Below are positions 15,860 to 24,678 of a stretch of 59,269 bases of DNA, piece after piece. Made by a program: the position numbers and the translations under genes. Position 1 is the stretch's first letter. Every line of letters begins with the position of its first letter. The stretch comes from Hellea sp. (GTDB lineage: Bacteria; Pseudomonadota; Alphaproteobacteria; Caulobacterales; Maricaulaceae), in NCBI GenBank assembly GCA_014238285.1, contig JABABK010000016.1, positions 1-59,269 on the forward strand, written 5' to 3'. The notes beneath the pieces are model-generated. The model saw only the letters and a list, made by a program, of their open reading frames with translations. It ran no database searches and was not told the origin of the DNA.

Positions 15860-16930
15860 TCAAAGACAGAATCGTTCGCCGCGCTTTGCCACTTTATATC
15901 CGCGCTTGGTCATAGCTTTGTAGGCCTCTGACCCATGGTCTCGCAATGGATTCGTGTGATTAATGTGGATGAAACGCACTTTGTCTTTAAGGCTGTCATC
16001 ACCTACCGCATCAATGATATCCATAGATTCCGTTACTCGAGGATGTGGAATTTGACTCATATCACGCCCGGAAAGTTCATTATCATCGTAAAATGTAGCG
16101 TCGAGGAAAGCGTAATCTACTTTGTCCATCATTGCCAACAGGGAAGAAAATCCTGTTGCGGTCTTTCGCGGCAATATTTGAAAGCTAGCACCTATAACAG
16201 ATTGCCATTCCTGCCAGCCGTCAATGTCTGGGATAAACAAAGCTTTGCTATTTGAATTACTAATTAGAAAACCTACCGTTTCGGAATATTCATCTCGATG
16301 GGGCACCAAGAAAGGTGTTATTATTATTTCGCCAGATAGTTCGATTGGTAAATTAAAAGTTATGGGATCTCGATAAGAATTTAACTTTATATTTCCAAGT
16401 TCAACCATTTGGCTCCAAGGCCCGTTATTCTCCAGAAACCCTTTCATTCGCGGCATAGCGTAAACTGGAACGCCGCTCGTCCCCGCTGACTCGCGGCCTA
16501 AAAACATCAATCCAGCATAATGACCAATATGCGCATGGGTTAGGAATATACCGTCAATCCCTAGACCTTTCTTATTTTCGCCTGGAAAATATTCGTCCAA
16601 ATATTGGATTTGTTCGCGAATATCTGGCGTGGCTTCAAACAGATAACGTTTACCATTTTCATGGTCGATTAACGCGAGTGATGTTGCCCATAACTTTTTC
16701 GATGGGTCAGTCCAAGCTGGATCGTTTGGATTGCCAATTTGCGGCGCGCCCGCATCTTGGCCAATACCTAAGACCACAAGCTCAACAGGGCAGTTTTCTG
16801 ACGATATCACTGATTCTTTTGACGTCTCCGCCTTACCGCAACTTGCCAAGGCTAGGCCCGCCGCAGCGCACATCGTCATTAATCTATGCTTCAAGGCTTC
16901 ATTCCACTTCATATTCGAGCATCTACACAT
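15860..16930 (-). CDS. PqqB-like metallo-beta-lactamase-fold lipoprotein
   Basis: A 356-residue hydrolase-fold protein. The N-terminus reads as a lipoprotein signal ending in LALASC-GKAE, so it is probably lipid-anchored in the periplasm. The metal-binding signature is THAHIGHYAGL, with downstream ligands likely in PHRDEYSET, FIPDIDGW and FIHINHTNP. The combination VLGIGQDAGAPQIG and GHYAGLMFLGRE is close to PqqB, but no other pqq gene is nearby and PqqB is normally cytoplasmic, so a different substrate is likely. ATG at 16930 has AAAGG 9 bases upstream. Confidence 0.8.
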   Translation of the reverse strand: MCRCSNMKWNEALKHRLMTMCAAAGLALASCGKAETSKESVISSENCPVELVVLGIGQDAGAPQIGNPNDPAWTDPSKKLWATSLALIDHENGKRYLFEATPDIREQIQYLDEYFPGENKKGLGIDGIFLTHAHIGHYAGLMFLGRESAGTSGVPVYAMPRMKGFLENNGPWSQMVELGNIKLNSYRDPITFNLPIELSGEIIITPFLVPHRDEYSETVGFLISNSNSKALFIPDIDGWQEWQSVIGASFQILPRKTATGFSSLLAMMDKVDYAFLDATFYDDNELSGRDMSQIPHPRVTESMDIIDAVGDDSLKDKVRFIHINHTNPLRDHGSEAYKAMTKRGYKVAKRGERFCL

Positions 16931-17000
16931 GATGTTAACCTTTGAGTAACCCTATTTCCGCTACTTCTGCAATTGGAATTCCAAAACTAATTTAAGGCAT

Positions 17001-18224
17001 ATGCGGTTTATATTTTCCATATTTATGTGGGGCTTAGTCGCGCTCACAACGTCTATGACCTCGGCCTATGCCGAGACGCCTAAACGCTATGCCTCAATCG
17101 TCGTCGATGCCGATACGCTTGATATCATTCACGCCCGTCAAATAGACGAAATGCGTTACCCGGCATCGCTAACCAAAGTGATGACATTATATCTAACCTT
17201 TGACGCCATTAATCGCGGAGAGCTTAAACTCACCGACCGACTTATTGTGTCCAGCAATGCAGCCCGCACGCCGCCATTTGGACTAGGCCTAACCCGTGGC
17301 CAAGCTATAACCGTTGATCAGGCTATTCAGGCCGTCGCCGTTCGTAGCGCCAATGATGTCGCCGTGGTGCTAGCTGAGCGCATCGCTGGCAGCGAAGAAT
17401 TATTTGCCATCAAGATGACCCAAAAGGCCCGCGACCTGGGCATGCTTAAAACCACCTATAAAACCGCCAATGGTCTGCCCAACAAGGATCAGCAAACAAC
17501 CGCGCGGGACATGGCCAAACTCGCCATGGCGATCCTTAATGATCATCGCCGCTATTATCATTATTTTGGCCAAACTCATTTTACATGGAACGGCCAAACC
17601 AAGAAGAACACAAATGGCTTACTCCACTGGCTAGTCGGTGTAGACGGTTTTAAAACCGGCTTTACCAACGCGTCAGGCTATAACCTCATTATTTCAGCCC
17701 AGCGCGATGGTCGCCGGATTATTGCCGTCGTCCTTGGCGGCGCCAGCGGAAAATCTCGCAATAAACATATGCAAGACCTCATCGAGCGAAGCTTTAGAAC
17801 CCTTGGAGTGACTCCCGTTACCAGCCGCCCGCCTGTTGTGGTACATAAAGAACCCATCAAAAAAGCCAAACCGGTTCAAGTCGCCTCAGCTCTTCGTCTT
17901 AGAAAAAGCAGCGGCGAGATGGTCACTCTCATGACCGGCGTCGGAGATATCAAATTACCTAGCCGCCAATCAGGCCAGACATGGAGCATTCAAGTTGGCG
18001 CATTTGCTACGGCGGAACAAGCCAGTGCTCAGCTCATCAGTATTACAGGCATGAGCGCTATTGATATCAGGGGCACCGAAAAATCAATTACGCCCGTGCA
18101 AAGCCGAGGAAAAACCCTTCACCGCGCCCGCTTAACTGGCCTGTCATCTAACCATGCCCATGGCTTATGTCGACAGTTTACTCAACTGCGAAGCGGCTGT
18201 CTCGTGATCGCGCCCAGAAACTAA
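17001..18224 (+). CDS. D-alanyl-D-alanine carboxypeptidase with C-terminal SPOR domain
   Basis: A 407-residue low-molecular-weight penicillin-binding protein (S11 family) that trims the terminal D-Ala of peptidoglycan stem peptides. After a signal peptide (ending SAYA-ETP) come the three active-site motifs: SLTK, SAN in VRSANDVAV, and KTG in GVDGFKTGFTNAS. Residues from about 325 form a SPOR domain (TWSIQVGAFATAEQASAQL), which binds denuded septal peptidoglycan and would place the enzyme at the division site. This fusion is common in alphaproteobacteria. It is divergent from the metallo-hydrolase gene, with only 70 bp between them. Confidence 0.93.
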   Translation: MRFIFSIFMWGLVALTTSMTSAYAETPKRYASIVVDADTLDIIHARQIDEMRYPASLTKVMTLYLTFDAINRGELKLTDRLIVSSNAARTPPFGLGLTRGQAITVDQAIQAVAVRSANDVAVVLAERIAGSEELFAIKMTQKARDLGMLKTTYKTANGLPNKDQQTTARDMAKLAMAILNDHRRYYHYFGQTHFTWNGQTKKNTNGLLHWLVGVDGFKTGFTNASGYNLIISAQRDGRRIIAVVLGGASGKSRNKHMQDLIERSFRTLGVTPVTSRPPVVVHKEPIKKAKPVQVASALRLRKSSGEMVTLMTGVGDIKLPSRQSGQTWSIQVGAFATAEQASAQLISITGMSAIDIRGTEKSITPVQSRGKTLHRARLTGLSSNHAHGLCRQFTQLRSGCLVIAPRN

Positions 18225-18250
18225 AGAGCCGTTAATGCATTTGGGTCTTA

Positions 18251-18353
18251 GCGCCCCACCCTAACCCTCCCCACGAGGGGGAGGGAATGGAGAGAACCCC
18301 AAGTCACGCTTCGTCTGCCTCACCTTGATGGGGAGGGATAAAGGGTGGGGTGT
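18251..18353. repeat. Intergenic C/G-rich inverted repeat
   Basis: CCCCACCCTAACCCTCCCC near 18254-18272 is mirrored by GGGGAGGGATAAAGGGTGGGG near 18330-18350, with a few mismatches. Such arms are typical dispersed intergenic repeats of proteobacteria. It could act as a transcription barrier between the carboxypeptidase gene and panC, but there is no T-run. Confidence 0.65.
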
Positions 18354-18495
18354 CGAGGCTAACCTCTAAGAAATATTGCTTCAAATTTTTCAACGCACCT
18401 CAGTCAAATTCATGTAAATCGCTCTAATTCGGGTATTTCACCGCAGGTATCATTTCCCTATAGGCAAGACGCTGCTTTGTGTCTTACAAGGCCAT

Positions 18496-19347
18496 ATGAG
18501 CGAGCCTGTCATAGTCCGGACACAAAGAGACCTGCGCGGCGGCGTCTGGGAATGGCGCGGCTACGGCAAAACCATAGCCTTCGTCCCGACTATGGGCGCC
18601 CTGCATGAAGGCCACCTTTCACTTATCAAATTGGCGAAAAAATCGGCTGACCGGGTTATTGCCAGTATTTTTGTCAATCCAACACAATTTGCGCCCGGCG
18701 AAGACTTTGAAAGCTACCCGCGAACAGAAAAATCTGATGTGGCAAAACTAGCGTCAGCCGGATGCGATATGGTCTATATTCCCCGCCAAGGGTCCATGTA
18801 TAACGCTCACCACGCCACCCAAATCAAAGTTGGCGGCGTTGCCGAAAACTTGGAAACGGATCACAGACCGACTTTCTTTGAAGGCGTCGCTTTAGTGGTC
18901 ACAAAACTTTTAAACCGGGTCGCACCTGACATCGCCATATTCGGCGAAAAAGACTACCAACAGCTTGCCACAATCCGCCGCCTTGTTGCCGATCTTGACA
19001 TGCCCATAAAAATCGTCGGCGCGCCAATCGCCAGAGATGATCACGGCCTTGCCCTATCCTCTCGCAATCAATATTTTGACGTAAATGGGCTCAACAAAGC
19101 CCGCGCGCTCAACAAAATCATGTTTGATTGCGCCAAACAAATTAGAGGCGGGCAAGACATTGCCAAGGCCACAGATAAAGCTAAACACGAGCTGTTAACA
19201 GCGGGCTATTCCGGTATCGATTACGTCACAGTTGCCTGCGCCAACAGCCTTGAACTGGCCCATTCTGGACAAGTCTCAAAGCCCAGTCGTCTTCTGATTG
19301 CCGCGCATTGTGAAGGCGTTCGGCTCATTGATAATTGCGCGGTTTAG
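18496..19347 (+). CDS. panC: Pantoate-beta-alanine ligase
   Basis: PanC joins pantoate and beta-alanine with ATP to make pantothenate, the precursor of coenzyme A. The 283-residue protein has the expected length. It shows the class signature FVPTMGALHEGHLSL with the HxGH nucleotide-binding motif, FVNPTQFAPGEDF, the conserved IFGEKDYQQL, and LALSSRNQYF (a KMSKS-like loop). The ATG follows AAGG by four bases. No panB or panD lies next to it, so the pathway genes are scattered. Confidence 0.96.
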   Translation: MSEPVIVRTQRDLRGGVWEWRGYGKTIAFVPTMGALHEGHLSLIKLAKKSADRVIASIFVNPTQFAPGEDFESYPRTEKSDVAKLASAGCDMVYIPRQGSMYNAHHATQIKVGGVAENLETDHRPTFFEGVALVVTKLLNRVAPDIAIFGEKDYQQLATIRRLVADLDMPIKIVGAPIARDDHGLALSSRNQYFDVNGLNKARALNKIMFDCAKQIRGGQDIAKATDKAKHELLTAGYSGIDYVTVACANSLELAHSGQVSKPSRLLIAAHCEGVRLIDNCAV

Positions 19348-19391
19348 GAGTCACCCCCTCAGACCAGTGATTCAACTGATGGTTACCAGAG

Positions 19392-19697
19392 CTACCTATC
19401 CTTTGGATCAATGTCGCGTATCTTCGCGACGTAGCTCGTAAGCTCGCCGCGCTCTCTCTTATAATGCACCCGCTTTGTAGAAGCTGGTTGATGCTTAAGA
19501 GAAACGCCGTCGCGCCATGCCTTTAACGGGCGGATAGGCCTTGGTACAAACCCTCCGCCGCAATTAGGGCAGACATTCTCAAGCTGATCCACACAATCCC
19601 GACAATAGGTACATTCATAGGTACAAATCATCGCTTCGTTTGAGGTCGGCGGAAGGTCTTTATCGCAAAACTCGCAATTGGGCCGCAACTCTAACAT
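19392..19697 (-). CDS. DUF1272 small zinc-ribbon protein
   Basis: A 101-residue cytoplasmic protein with paired cysteine motifs: CEFCDKDLP near the N-terminus, CTYECTYCRDC in the middle and CPNCGGG before PRPIRP. This matches DUF1272, small cysteine-rich proteins thought to bind zinc; no role is established. It is 11 bp downstream of the acetyltransferase gene on the same strand, so both are probably co-transcribed. Confidence 0.85.
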   Translation of the reverse strand: MLELRPNCEFCDKDLPPTSNEAMICTYECTYCRDCVDQLENVCPNCGGGFVPRPIRPLKAWRDGVSLKHQPASTKRVHYKRERGELTSYVAKIRDIDPKDR

Positions 19698-19708
19698 TAA
19701 CTCAGCTC

Positions 19709-20239
19709 CTATATTGATTTAACCATGGTCAGAAGCGGCACAGGTACAGCGCCGTGTATATCATCCCACTCGCTCTCGACCGTATAACCGCATTTAAGAT
19801 AAAACGGTTTACCAGCGAGCGTCGCCGCCATTTCGAGGGCTTTGAACCCCTTGGCGCGAGCGGCTTCTTCCGCCGCATCGATAACCATGCGGCCAATGCC
19901 GCGCTTTATATGATCTGGATGAGTATACATGGCCCGTATCCGAGCCCTATCGGTCTTCGGGTTAAGCGGTGTTATATCCCGGTTGGCACTATGATCGCCG
20001 CCGTGTAGCGTCGAACGGTAAGACCAGCCGCCGCACCCGGCTAAAACATCGCCGTCCCAGACGCAAAAATATGTTTGATCTTCTATTAATTGTGTGTCCA
20101 GCCCCATACCAGCAAAAGACGCCTCAATCTGTGCCTCTGTCAAATATCCTCTTTGCAGCTCAACGATGGCAATATGCATAAGTGAACGGATTTTAGGGAT
20201 ATCATGGGGATTGGCTAGTTTTAGCACTAATTCAGGCAC
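19709..20239 (-). CDS. GNAT-family N-acetyltransferase
   Basis: A 176-residue acetyl-CoA-dependent acyltransferase. The acetyl-CoA binding motif A is visible as IRAMYTHPDHIKRGIGRMVIDAAEEAARAKGF (R-x-x-G-x-G/A type), with the C-terminal strand pattern LEMAATLAGKPFYLKCGY. A conserved CVWDGDVLAGCGGW strand precedes it. The substrate cannot be predicted from sequence. It is the first gene of a probable two-gene unit with the DUF1272 protein and is divergent from the TonB-dependent receptor. Confidence 0.88.
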   Translation of the reverse strand: MPELVLKLANPHDIPKIRSLMHIAIVELQRGYLTEAQIEASFAGMGLDTQLIEDQTYFCVWDGDVLAGCGGWSYRSTLHGGDHSANRDITPLNPKTDRARIRAMYTHPDHIKRGIGRMVIDAAEEAARAKGFKALEMAATLAGKPFYLKCGYTVESEWDDIHGAVPVPLLTMVKSI

Positions 20240-20254
20240 TTTCCCTCTCTATAT

Positions 20255-20312
20255 AAGACTTCATAATTGTACACCCCTATTATTACTACTTCATAAGACT
20301 TCGTAATAGTAC
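20255..20312. promoter_or_regulatory. Pair of 18-bp direct repeats upstream of the TonB receptor
   Basis: AAGACTTCATAATTGTAC (20255-20272) and AAGACTTCGTAATAGTAC (20295-20312) match at 16 of 18 positions and are 40 bp apart start to start. They sit in the 239-bp divergent gap, immediately upstream of the acetyltransferase. A possible -35 TTGACA is at 20413-20418. Confidence 0.5.
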
Positions 20313-20478
20313 TTCACTGAATTACTGATGGAACAACCTATTTTGTGTCAAAATTGCAACATTGAGTCAAAAACGACGGTTTGAACATGGTAAACTCTTA
20401 ATCTCGCCTTGTGTTGACATGGTATATTCGGGTCTAACCATTTCGTCATAATTAAATATAATTTAAGCGAGGAAACTA

Positions 20479-23226
20479 ATGACAAAACTGTCTTTCAAAT
20501 CCGCACTTGCGCTGACGGCATCTGTCGCCATGCTAGCAAGCGTGAATACCACCCCGGCATTCGCCCAAGATACGGATTCTATCACCGATGAAATCATCAC
20601 ACTTGGTACGCGCCGTAAAGCACGCTCAGCCGCTGACACAACAGCGCCGATTGATGTGATTTCAGGTTCTGAATTTACCAACGCAGCCGGATCTGACCTA
20701 ACAGATCTTCTACGTGCTAGCGTTCCATCTTATAATGTAAACGCACAGCCAATCTCTGATGCTGCGACTTTGGTTCGCCCTGCAAACCTTCGAGGTCTTT
20801 CACCTGATAACACTTTGGTGCTTATGAACGGCAAACGTCGTCACCGCGCCTCAGTAATTTCGTTTCTTGGCGGCGGTCTATCTGATGGCTCTCAAGGTCC
20901 TGACGTTTCAGTCTTTCCATCACTCGCCCTAAAGCAAGTTGAAGTCCTTCGTGACGGCGCATCTTCCCAGTATGGTTCTGATGCGATTGCGGGTGTGATG
21001 AACTTCCAGCTTAAAGACGCCACAGACGGCGGCTCTGTCATGGCTAAATATGGCTCTACATATGATGGCGATGGCGACAACTATGTAATCGCAGCCAATT
21101 ACGGCATCGGCATCGGTGACAGCGGCTTTATCAATGTTACGGGTGAATTCCGCGAAGCTGACGGCACTTTCCGTTCAATTCAGCGTACTGACGCTGCTAA
21201 CCTAATTGCAGCCGGTAACACAGCCGTAGGCTCTGTCGACGTTAACACTGTTACTGACGATTACGTTCAATACTGGGGTAACCCTGACATCACAGATGAC
21301 ATGAAATTGTTTGTGAATAGTGGTTTTGAACTCGGTAATAATGCAGAATTATACCTCTTTGGTAACTACGCTCAACGGACTGGTGAAGGTGGATTTTTCT
21401 TCCGTAACCCTACAAACCGTGGCGGCGTTTATGCGGGTCCAACTGTCGATGCGACAACTGGCGCAGCTGATGCCAATGGCGTTGCATCTGTCCTCGTTGG
21501 TGATCTAGACGGTATCGGTGTCGGCACATCTTGCCCAGCTGGTATTCCGCTAACAAATGGCGGACTTATTCCTGATCCAACTATCTTGGCTCAAGTCGTT
21601 GCTGATGCGAACTGTTTCTCTTTTGTTGAAACAATTCCTGGTGGTTTCACACCTCGTTTTGGTGGCGATCTAACTGACTACTCAATTGTTGGCGGTATTC
21701 GCGGTGAACTCAATATCGGTAACGGCCTTACATATGATGTCAGCGGTAGCCGCGGCGAAAACAAAGCCGATTTCTTTATTAACAACACGGTTAATGCGTC
21801 ATTAGGCCCTGACACACCTCGGAACTTTGATCCAGGTGCTTACACTCAGACTGAAACCAACTTCAACGTTGACTTAGGTTATGAAGTGCCCGTTAGCGGT
21901 TTTGCTGGTGATTTGCACATCGCGACTGGTTTTGAATATCGCGAAGAAGAATTTGAAGTCACAGCAGGTGATCCGAATTCTTTCACAGCAGCCGGCAATA
22001 TTTCAGCTCAGCAGTTAAATCTATTAAACCAAGGCTTCTCGCCAAATTCAAATGGTTTTGGTGGTTTCACAGCCTCTAGCGCTGGCAAGAATAGCCAAGC
22101 AAACATCGCTCTATACGGTGAACTGGAAGCTGACGTAACAGAAGACCTTACACTTCAAGGTGCTTTGCGCTGGGAAGACTTCGATGTCTTTGGCGATACG
22201 CTGAACTATAAACTTGGTGCCAATTTCCGTATTGATGACAATATCCGCCTCCGCGGTACTTACTCAACGGGTTTCCACGCGCCAACAGCGGGTCAAGCAA
22301 ATGTGACGAACGTTTCAACGGTTCTTACCAATGGCCAACTTGCTGACCGTGGTACACTACCTGTCACGTCCTCAGCTGCACAGTTGATCAACCCGGGCGC
22401 TACTCTTGATGCTGAAAAAGCCAATAACCTATCATTTGGTATCGCAGCAGATATTGGACGCGGTAGCTTAACTGTCGATTTCTTCAATATCGAAGTTAAA
22501 GATCGTATTTCTCAAAGTGAAGATTTTGACTTCCTTGGTGAATTGACACGGATACTTAATGCTTTACCCGTGAATAACGATGCTGATGCCACCAATGACG
22601 TGGCACCGACTGGGAACTTCACTCAAGCCTATTTGAATGCTCTAAACGGTCAAGCCACTGCCGCAGGTACAACCTTTAACTCAGCTGATTTCGCTGGCTT
22701 TGAAGGCCTGACAACCTTCAGAACCTTTGCCAATGACTTTGACACCCGCACACGCGGTATTGATGTTGTTATGAACCAACCGTTTGACTTCATGAACGGC
22801 GATTCAAAAATCACTTTTGTTGGTAACTACACAAAAACTAAAGTTACCAATACAGGTGGTCTAGGCGCTACTCGTGTCAAACAGCTTGAAGAAAACCTTC
22901 CTCGTATTCGCGCAAGTGCAACATGGGCCCACGAAAAAGGCGCATGGAGCGGCTTACTTCGCGGTAACTTGTACGGTGCTTTCTACGAAGCTCACTTGGA
23001 TGACGGAACGCTTCCAATCCAAAATGGTGCGGAATGGACTCTTGATGCTGAAATCACCCGTGAAATCGTAGATGGTTTCAAGCTTTCAGTTGGTGCTGAG
23101 AATCTTCTCGACAACCATCCTGATCGCAACCCATGGGACTTCATCGTTGGTGCGAAATACCCAGTAACATCACCATTTGGTTTTAATGGTGGTCAATACT
23201 ATGTTCGCGCTCGCTACGACTTCTAG
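20479..23226 (+). CDS. TonB-dependent outer-membrane receptor
   Basis: A 915-residue outer-membrane transporter. A signal peptide ends near PAFA-QDT, and the TonB-box region is DEIITLGTRR. The plug domain follows with APIDVISGSEF, LRGLSPDNTLVLMNGKRRH and LKQVEVLRDGASSQYGSDAIAGVMNF, then a 22-strand barrel that ends in the typical aromatic terminus YYVRARYDF. Substrates of the family include siderophores, vitamin B12 and glycans; there is no neighbouring uptake or degradation gene that identifies the cargo. GAGGAAA lies upstream of the ATG. It is transcribed singly and ends at a strong terminator. Confidence 0.94.
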   Translation: MTKLSFKSALALTASVAMLASVNTTPAFAQDTDSITDEIITLGTRRKARSAADTTAPIDVISGSEFTNAAGSDLTDLLRASVPSYNVNAQPISDAATLVRPANLRGLSPDNTLVLMNGKRRHRASVISFLGGGLSDGSQGPDVSVFPSLALKQVEVLRDGASSQYGSDAIAGVMNFQLKDATDGGSVMAKYGSTYDGDGDNYVIAANYGIGIGDSGFINVTGEFREADGTFRSIQRTDAANLIAAGNTAVGSVDVNTVTDDYVQYWGNPDITDDMKLFVNSGFELGNNAELYLFGNYAQRTGEGGFFFRNPTNRGGVYAGPTVDATTGAADANGVASVLVGDLDGIGVGTSCPAGIPLTNGGLIPDPTILAQVVADANCFSFVETIPGGFTPRFGGDLTDYSIVGGIRGELNIGNGLTYDVSGSRGENKADFFINNTVNASLGPDTPRNFDPGAYTQTETNFNVDLGYEVPVSGFAGDLHIATGFEYREEEFEVTAGDPNSFTAAGNISAQQLNLLNQGFSPNSNGFGGFTASSAGKNSQANIALYGELEADVTEDLTLQGALRWEDFDVFGDTLNYKLGANFRIDDNIRLRGTYSTGFHAPTAGQANVTNVSTVLTNGQLADRGTLPVTSSAAQLINPGATLDAEKANNLSFGIAADIGRGSLTVDFFNIEVKDRISQSEDFDFLGELTRILNALPVNNDADATNDVAPTGNFTQAYLNALNGQATAAGTTFNSADFAGFEGLTTFRTFANDFDTRTRGIDVVMNQPFDFMNGDSKITFVGNYTKTKVTNTGGLGATRVKQLEENLPRIRASATWAHEKGAWSGLLRGNLYGAFYEAHLDDGTLPIQNGAEWTLDAEITREIVDGFKLSVGAENLLDNHPDRNPWDFIVGAKYPVTSPFGFNGGQYYVRARYDF

Positions 23227-23248
23227 TCTAAACGACACGTAAATAAAG

Positions 23249-23286
23249 AAACCCCGTCTTCCTATTATTAGGAGGCGGGGTTTTTT
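23249..23286 (+). terminator. Terminator of the TonB receptor gene
   Basis: A C-rich arm (AACCCCGTCTTCC) and GGAGGCGGGGTT pair around TATTATTA and are followed by six T. Confidence 0.9.
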
Positions 23287-23308
23287 ATTGCTTAGAAATT
23301 CGAGACAC

Positions 23309-23340
23309 AAAAAAACCCACGCCTAATAACGTGGGTTTTA
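23309..23340 (-). terminator. Terminator of the thiolase gene
   Basis: AAACCCACG and CGTGGGTTT pair with an 8-base loop. On the minus strand the stem is followed by a T-run. It lies 21 bases beyond the thiolase stop and faces the receptor terminator. Confidence 0.88.
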
Positions 23341-23361
23341 TCTAAGAATAGATTTAAACGT

Positions 23362-24540
23362 TTAACTCCGCTGCAAACAAACTGCCGTAGCTTCACCGCC
23401 GCCAATGCAAAGCGATGCGACACCTTTTTTCGCGCCGCGCTTTTCCATGGCCGCAATCAGTGTTGTTATGATCCGCGCACCTGACGCTCCGATAGGGTGC
23501 CCAAGGACAACGCCGCCGCCATTGACGTTAACTTTATCATGATCAAGGCCAAGCTCTTGCATAGCGATCATTGGGACGACCGCGAAAGCTTCATTGATTT
23601 CCCAAAGGTCAACCTCATCTGTGCTCCACCCTGCTTTATCAAGCGCCTTTTTCATGGCGTTAACGGGCGCCGTTGTAAAGTAAGCTGGTTCATGAGCGTG
23701 GGCCGCATGAGATACGACTTCAGCTAGGACTTTGTGCCCGCCTTTATCAGCATCCGATTTTTTCATCATCACAAGCGCTGCGGCGCCGTCATTAATAGAG
23801 CTGGCATTGGCCGCTGTGACAGTACCTTCTTTTGAAAAAACGGGACGCAAGCTCGGTATTTTTTCAGGTCGCGCGTTCACAGGGCCTTCATCAAGCGCAA
23901 CGACAATATCGCCTTTACGGTGCGGGACTGTGACCGGCGTAATCTCGCGATCAAAATCACCGCTCTCTTGCGCTGCTTTTGCGCGCCGCACAGATTCGAT
24001 CGCGTAAGCATCCTGAGCCTCACGGGTAAATTGATACTCACTCGCGATCATATCGGCAAATACGCCCATCGCGCCGCCTTCATAAGCGTCCGTAAGGCCA
24101 TCAAACATCATGCTATCCACAATCTCGGCGTTGCCCATGCGCATGCCGCCGCGCGCCTTAGGGAGCAGATAAGGCGCATTTGTCATGCTCTCCATACCGC
24201 CAGCAATGGCAACATCGATAGACCCGGCCTTGATGGCATCGTGAACCATGATCGCCGCCTGCATGCCCGAGCCGCACATTTTATTAATCGTCGTGGCTTC
24301 ACAATGCTTGGAAAGCCCTGCTTTGATAGCCGCTTGACGGGCTGGTGCCTGGCCTTGGCCCGCCGGTAAAACGCAGCCCATTACAGATTGCTCAACAGAA
24401 TTGGCCTTTACGCCAGATTCAGCAACAGCGGCCTTAATGGCGGCAGCGCCTAAGTCAGGCGCTGACACGGAACTAAAAGCGCCTTGAAATGCGCCCATAG
24501 GGGTTCGGGCCATGCCCACAATAACAACAGGATCAGTCAT
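23362..24540 (-). CDS. Acetyl-CoA C-acetyltransferase (thiolase)
   Basis: Thiolase II-type enzyme condensing two acetyl-CoA to acetoacetyl-CoA, or cleaving 3-ketoacyl-CoA. The 392-residue length is typical. The nucleophilic Cys lies in INKMCGSGMQAAI, the catalytic His in GGVVLGHPIGASGAR and the second Cys in ASLCIGGGEATAV; WEINEAFAVVPM is another family signature. The ATG at 24540 is chosen; a GTG three codons upstream is also open. No phaB or beta-oxidation partner is adjacent, so a biosynthetic versus degradative role is open. Confidence 0.93.
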   Translation of the reverse strand: MTDPVVIVGMARTPMGAFQGAFSSVSAPDLGAAAIKAAVAESGVKANSVEQSVMGCVLPAGQGQAPARQAAIKAGLSKHCEATTINKMCGSGMQAAIMVHDAIKAGSIDVAIAGGMESMTNAPYLLPKARGGMRMGNAEIVDSMMFDGLTDAYEGGAMGVFADMIASEYQFTREAQDAYAIESVRRAKAAQESGDFDREITPVTVPHRKGDIVVALDEGPVNARPEKIPSLRPVFSKEGTVTAANASSINDGAAALVMMKKSDADKGGHKVLAEVVSHAAHAHEPAYFTTAPVNAMKKALDKAGWSTDEVDLWEINEAFAVVPMIAMQELGLDHDKVNVNGGGVVLGHPIGASGARIITTLIAAMEKRGAKKGVASLCIGGGEATAVCLQRS

Positions 24541-24678
24541 ATATTTCACTTTCTTGTTTTAATTTTTCTTTGGCTTCTAACGTAGCTTAACGGCGTTGAA
24601 TAGGTTCGAGCTCTATATAGGTTAGTCTATCGACCATAGTATTGCGAAAACCCGCTAGCCTACGCAATATAGTGACCT

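Noticed and set aside
15860-16930. Naming the gene pqqB
   Set aside because: Lipoprotein signal and absence of neighbouring pqq genes make this unsafe.
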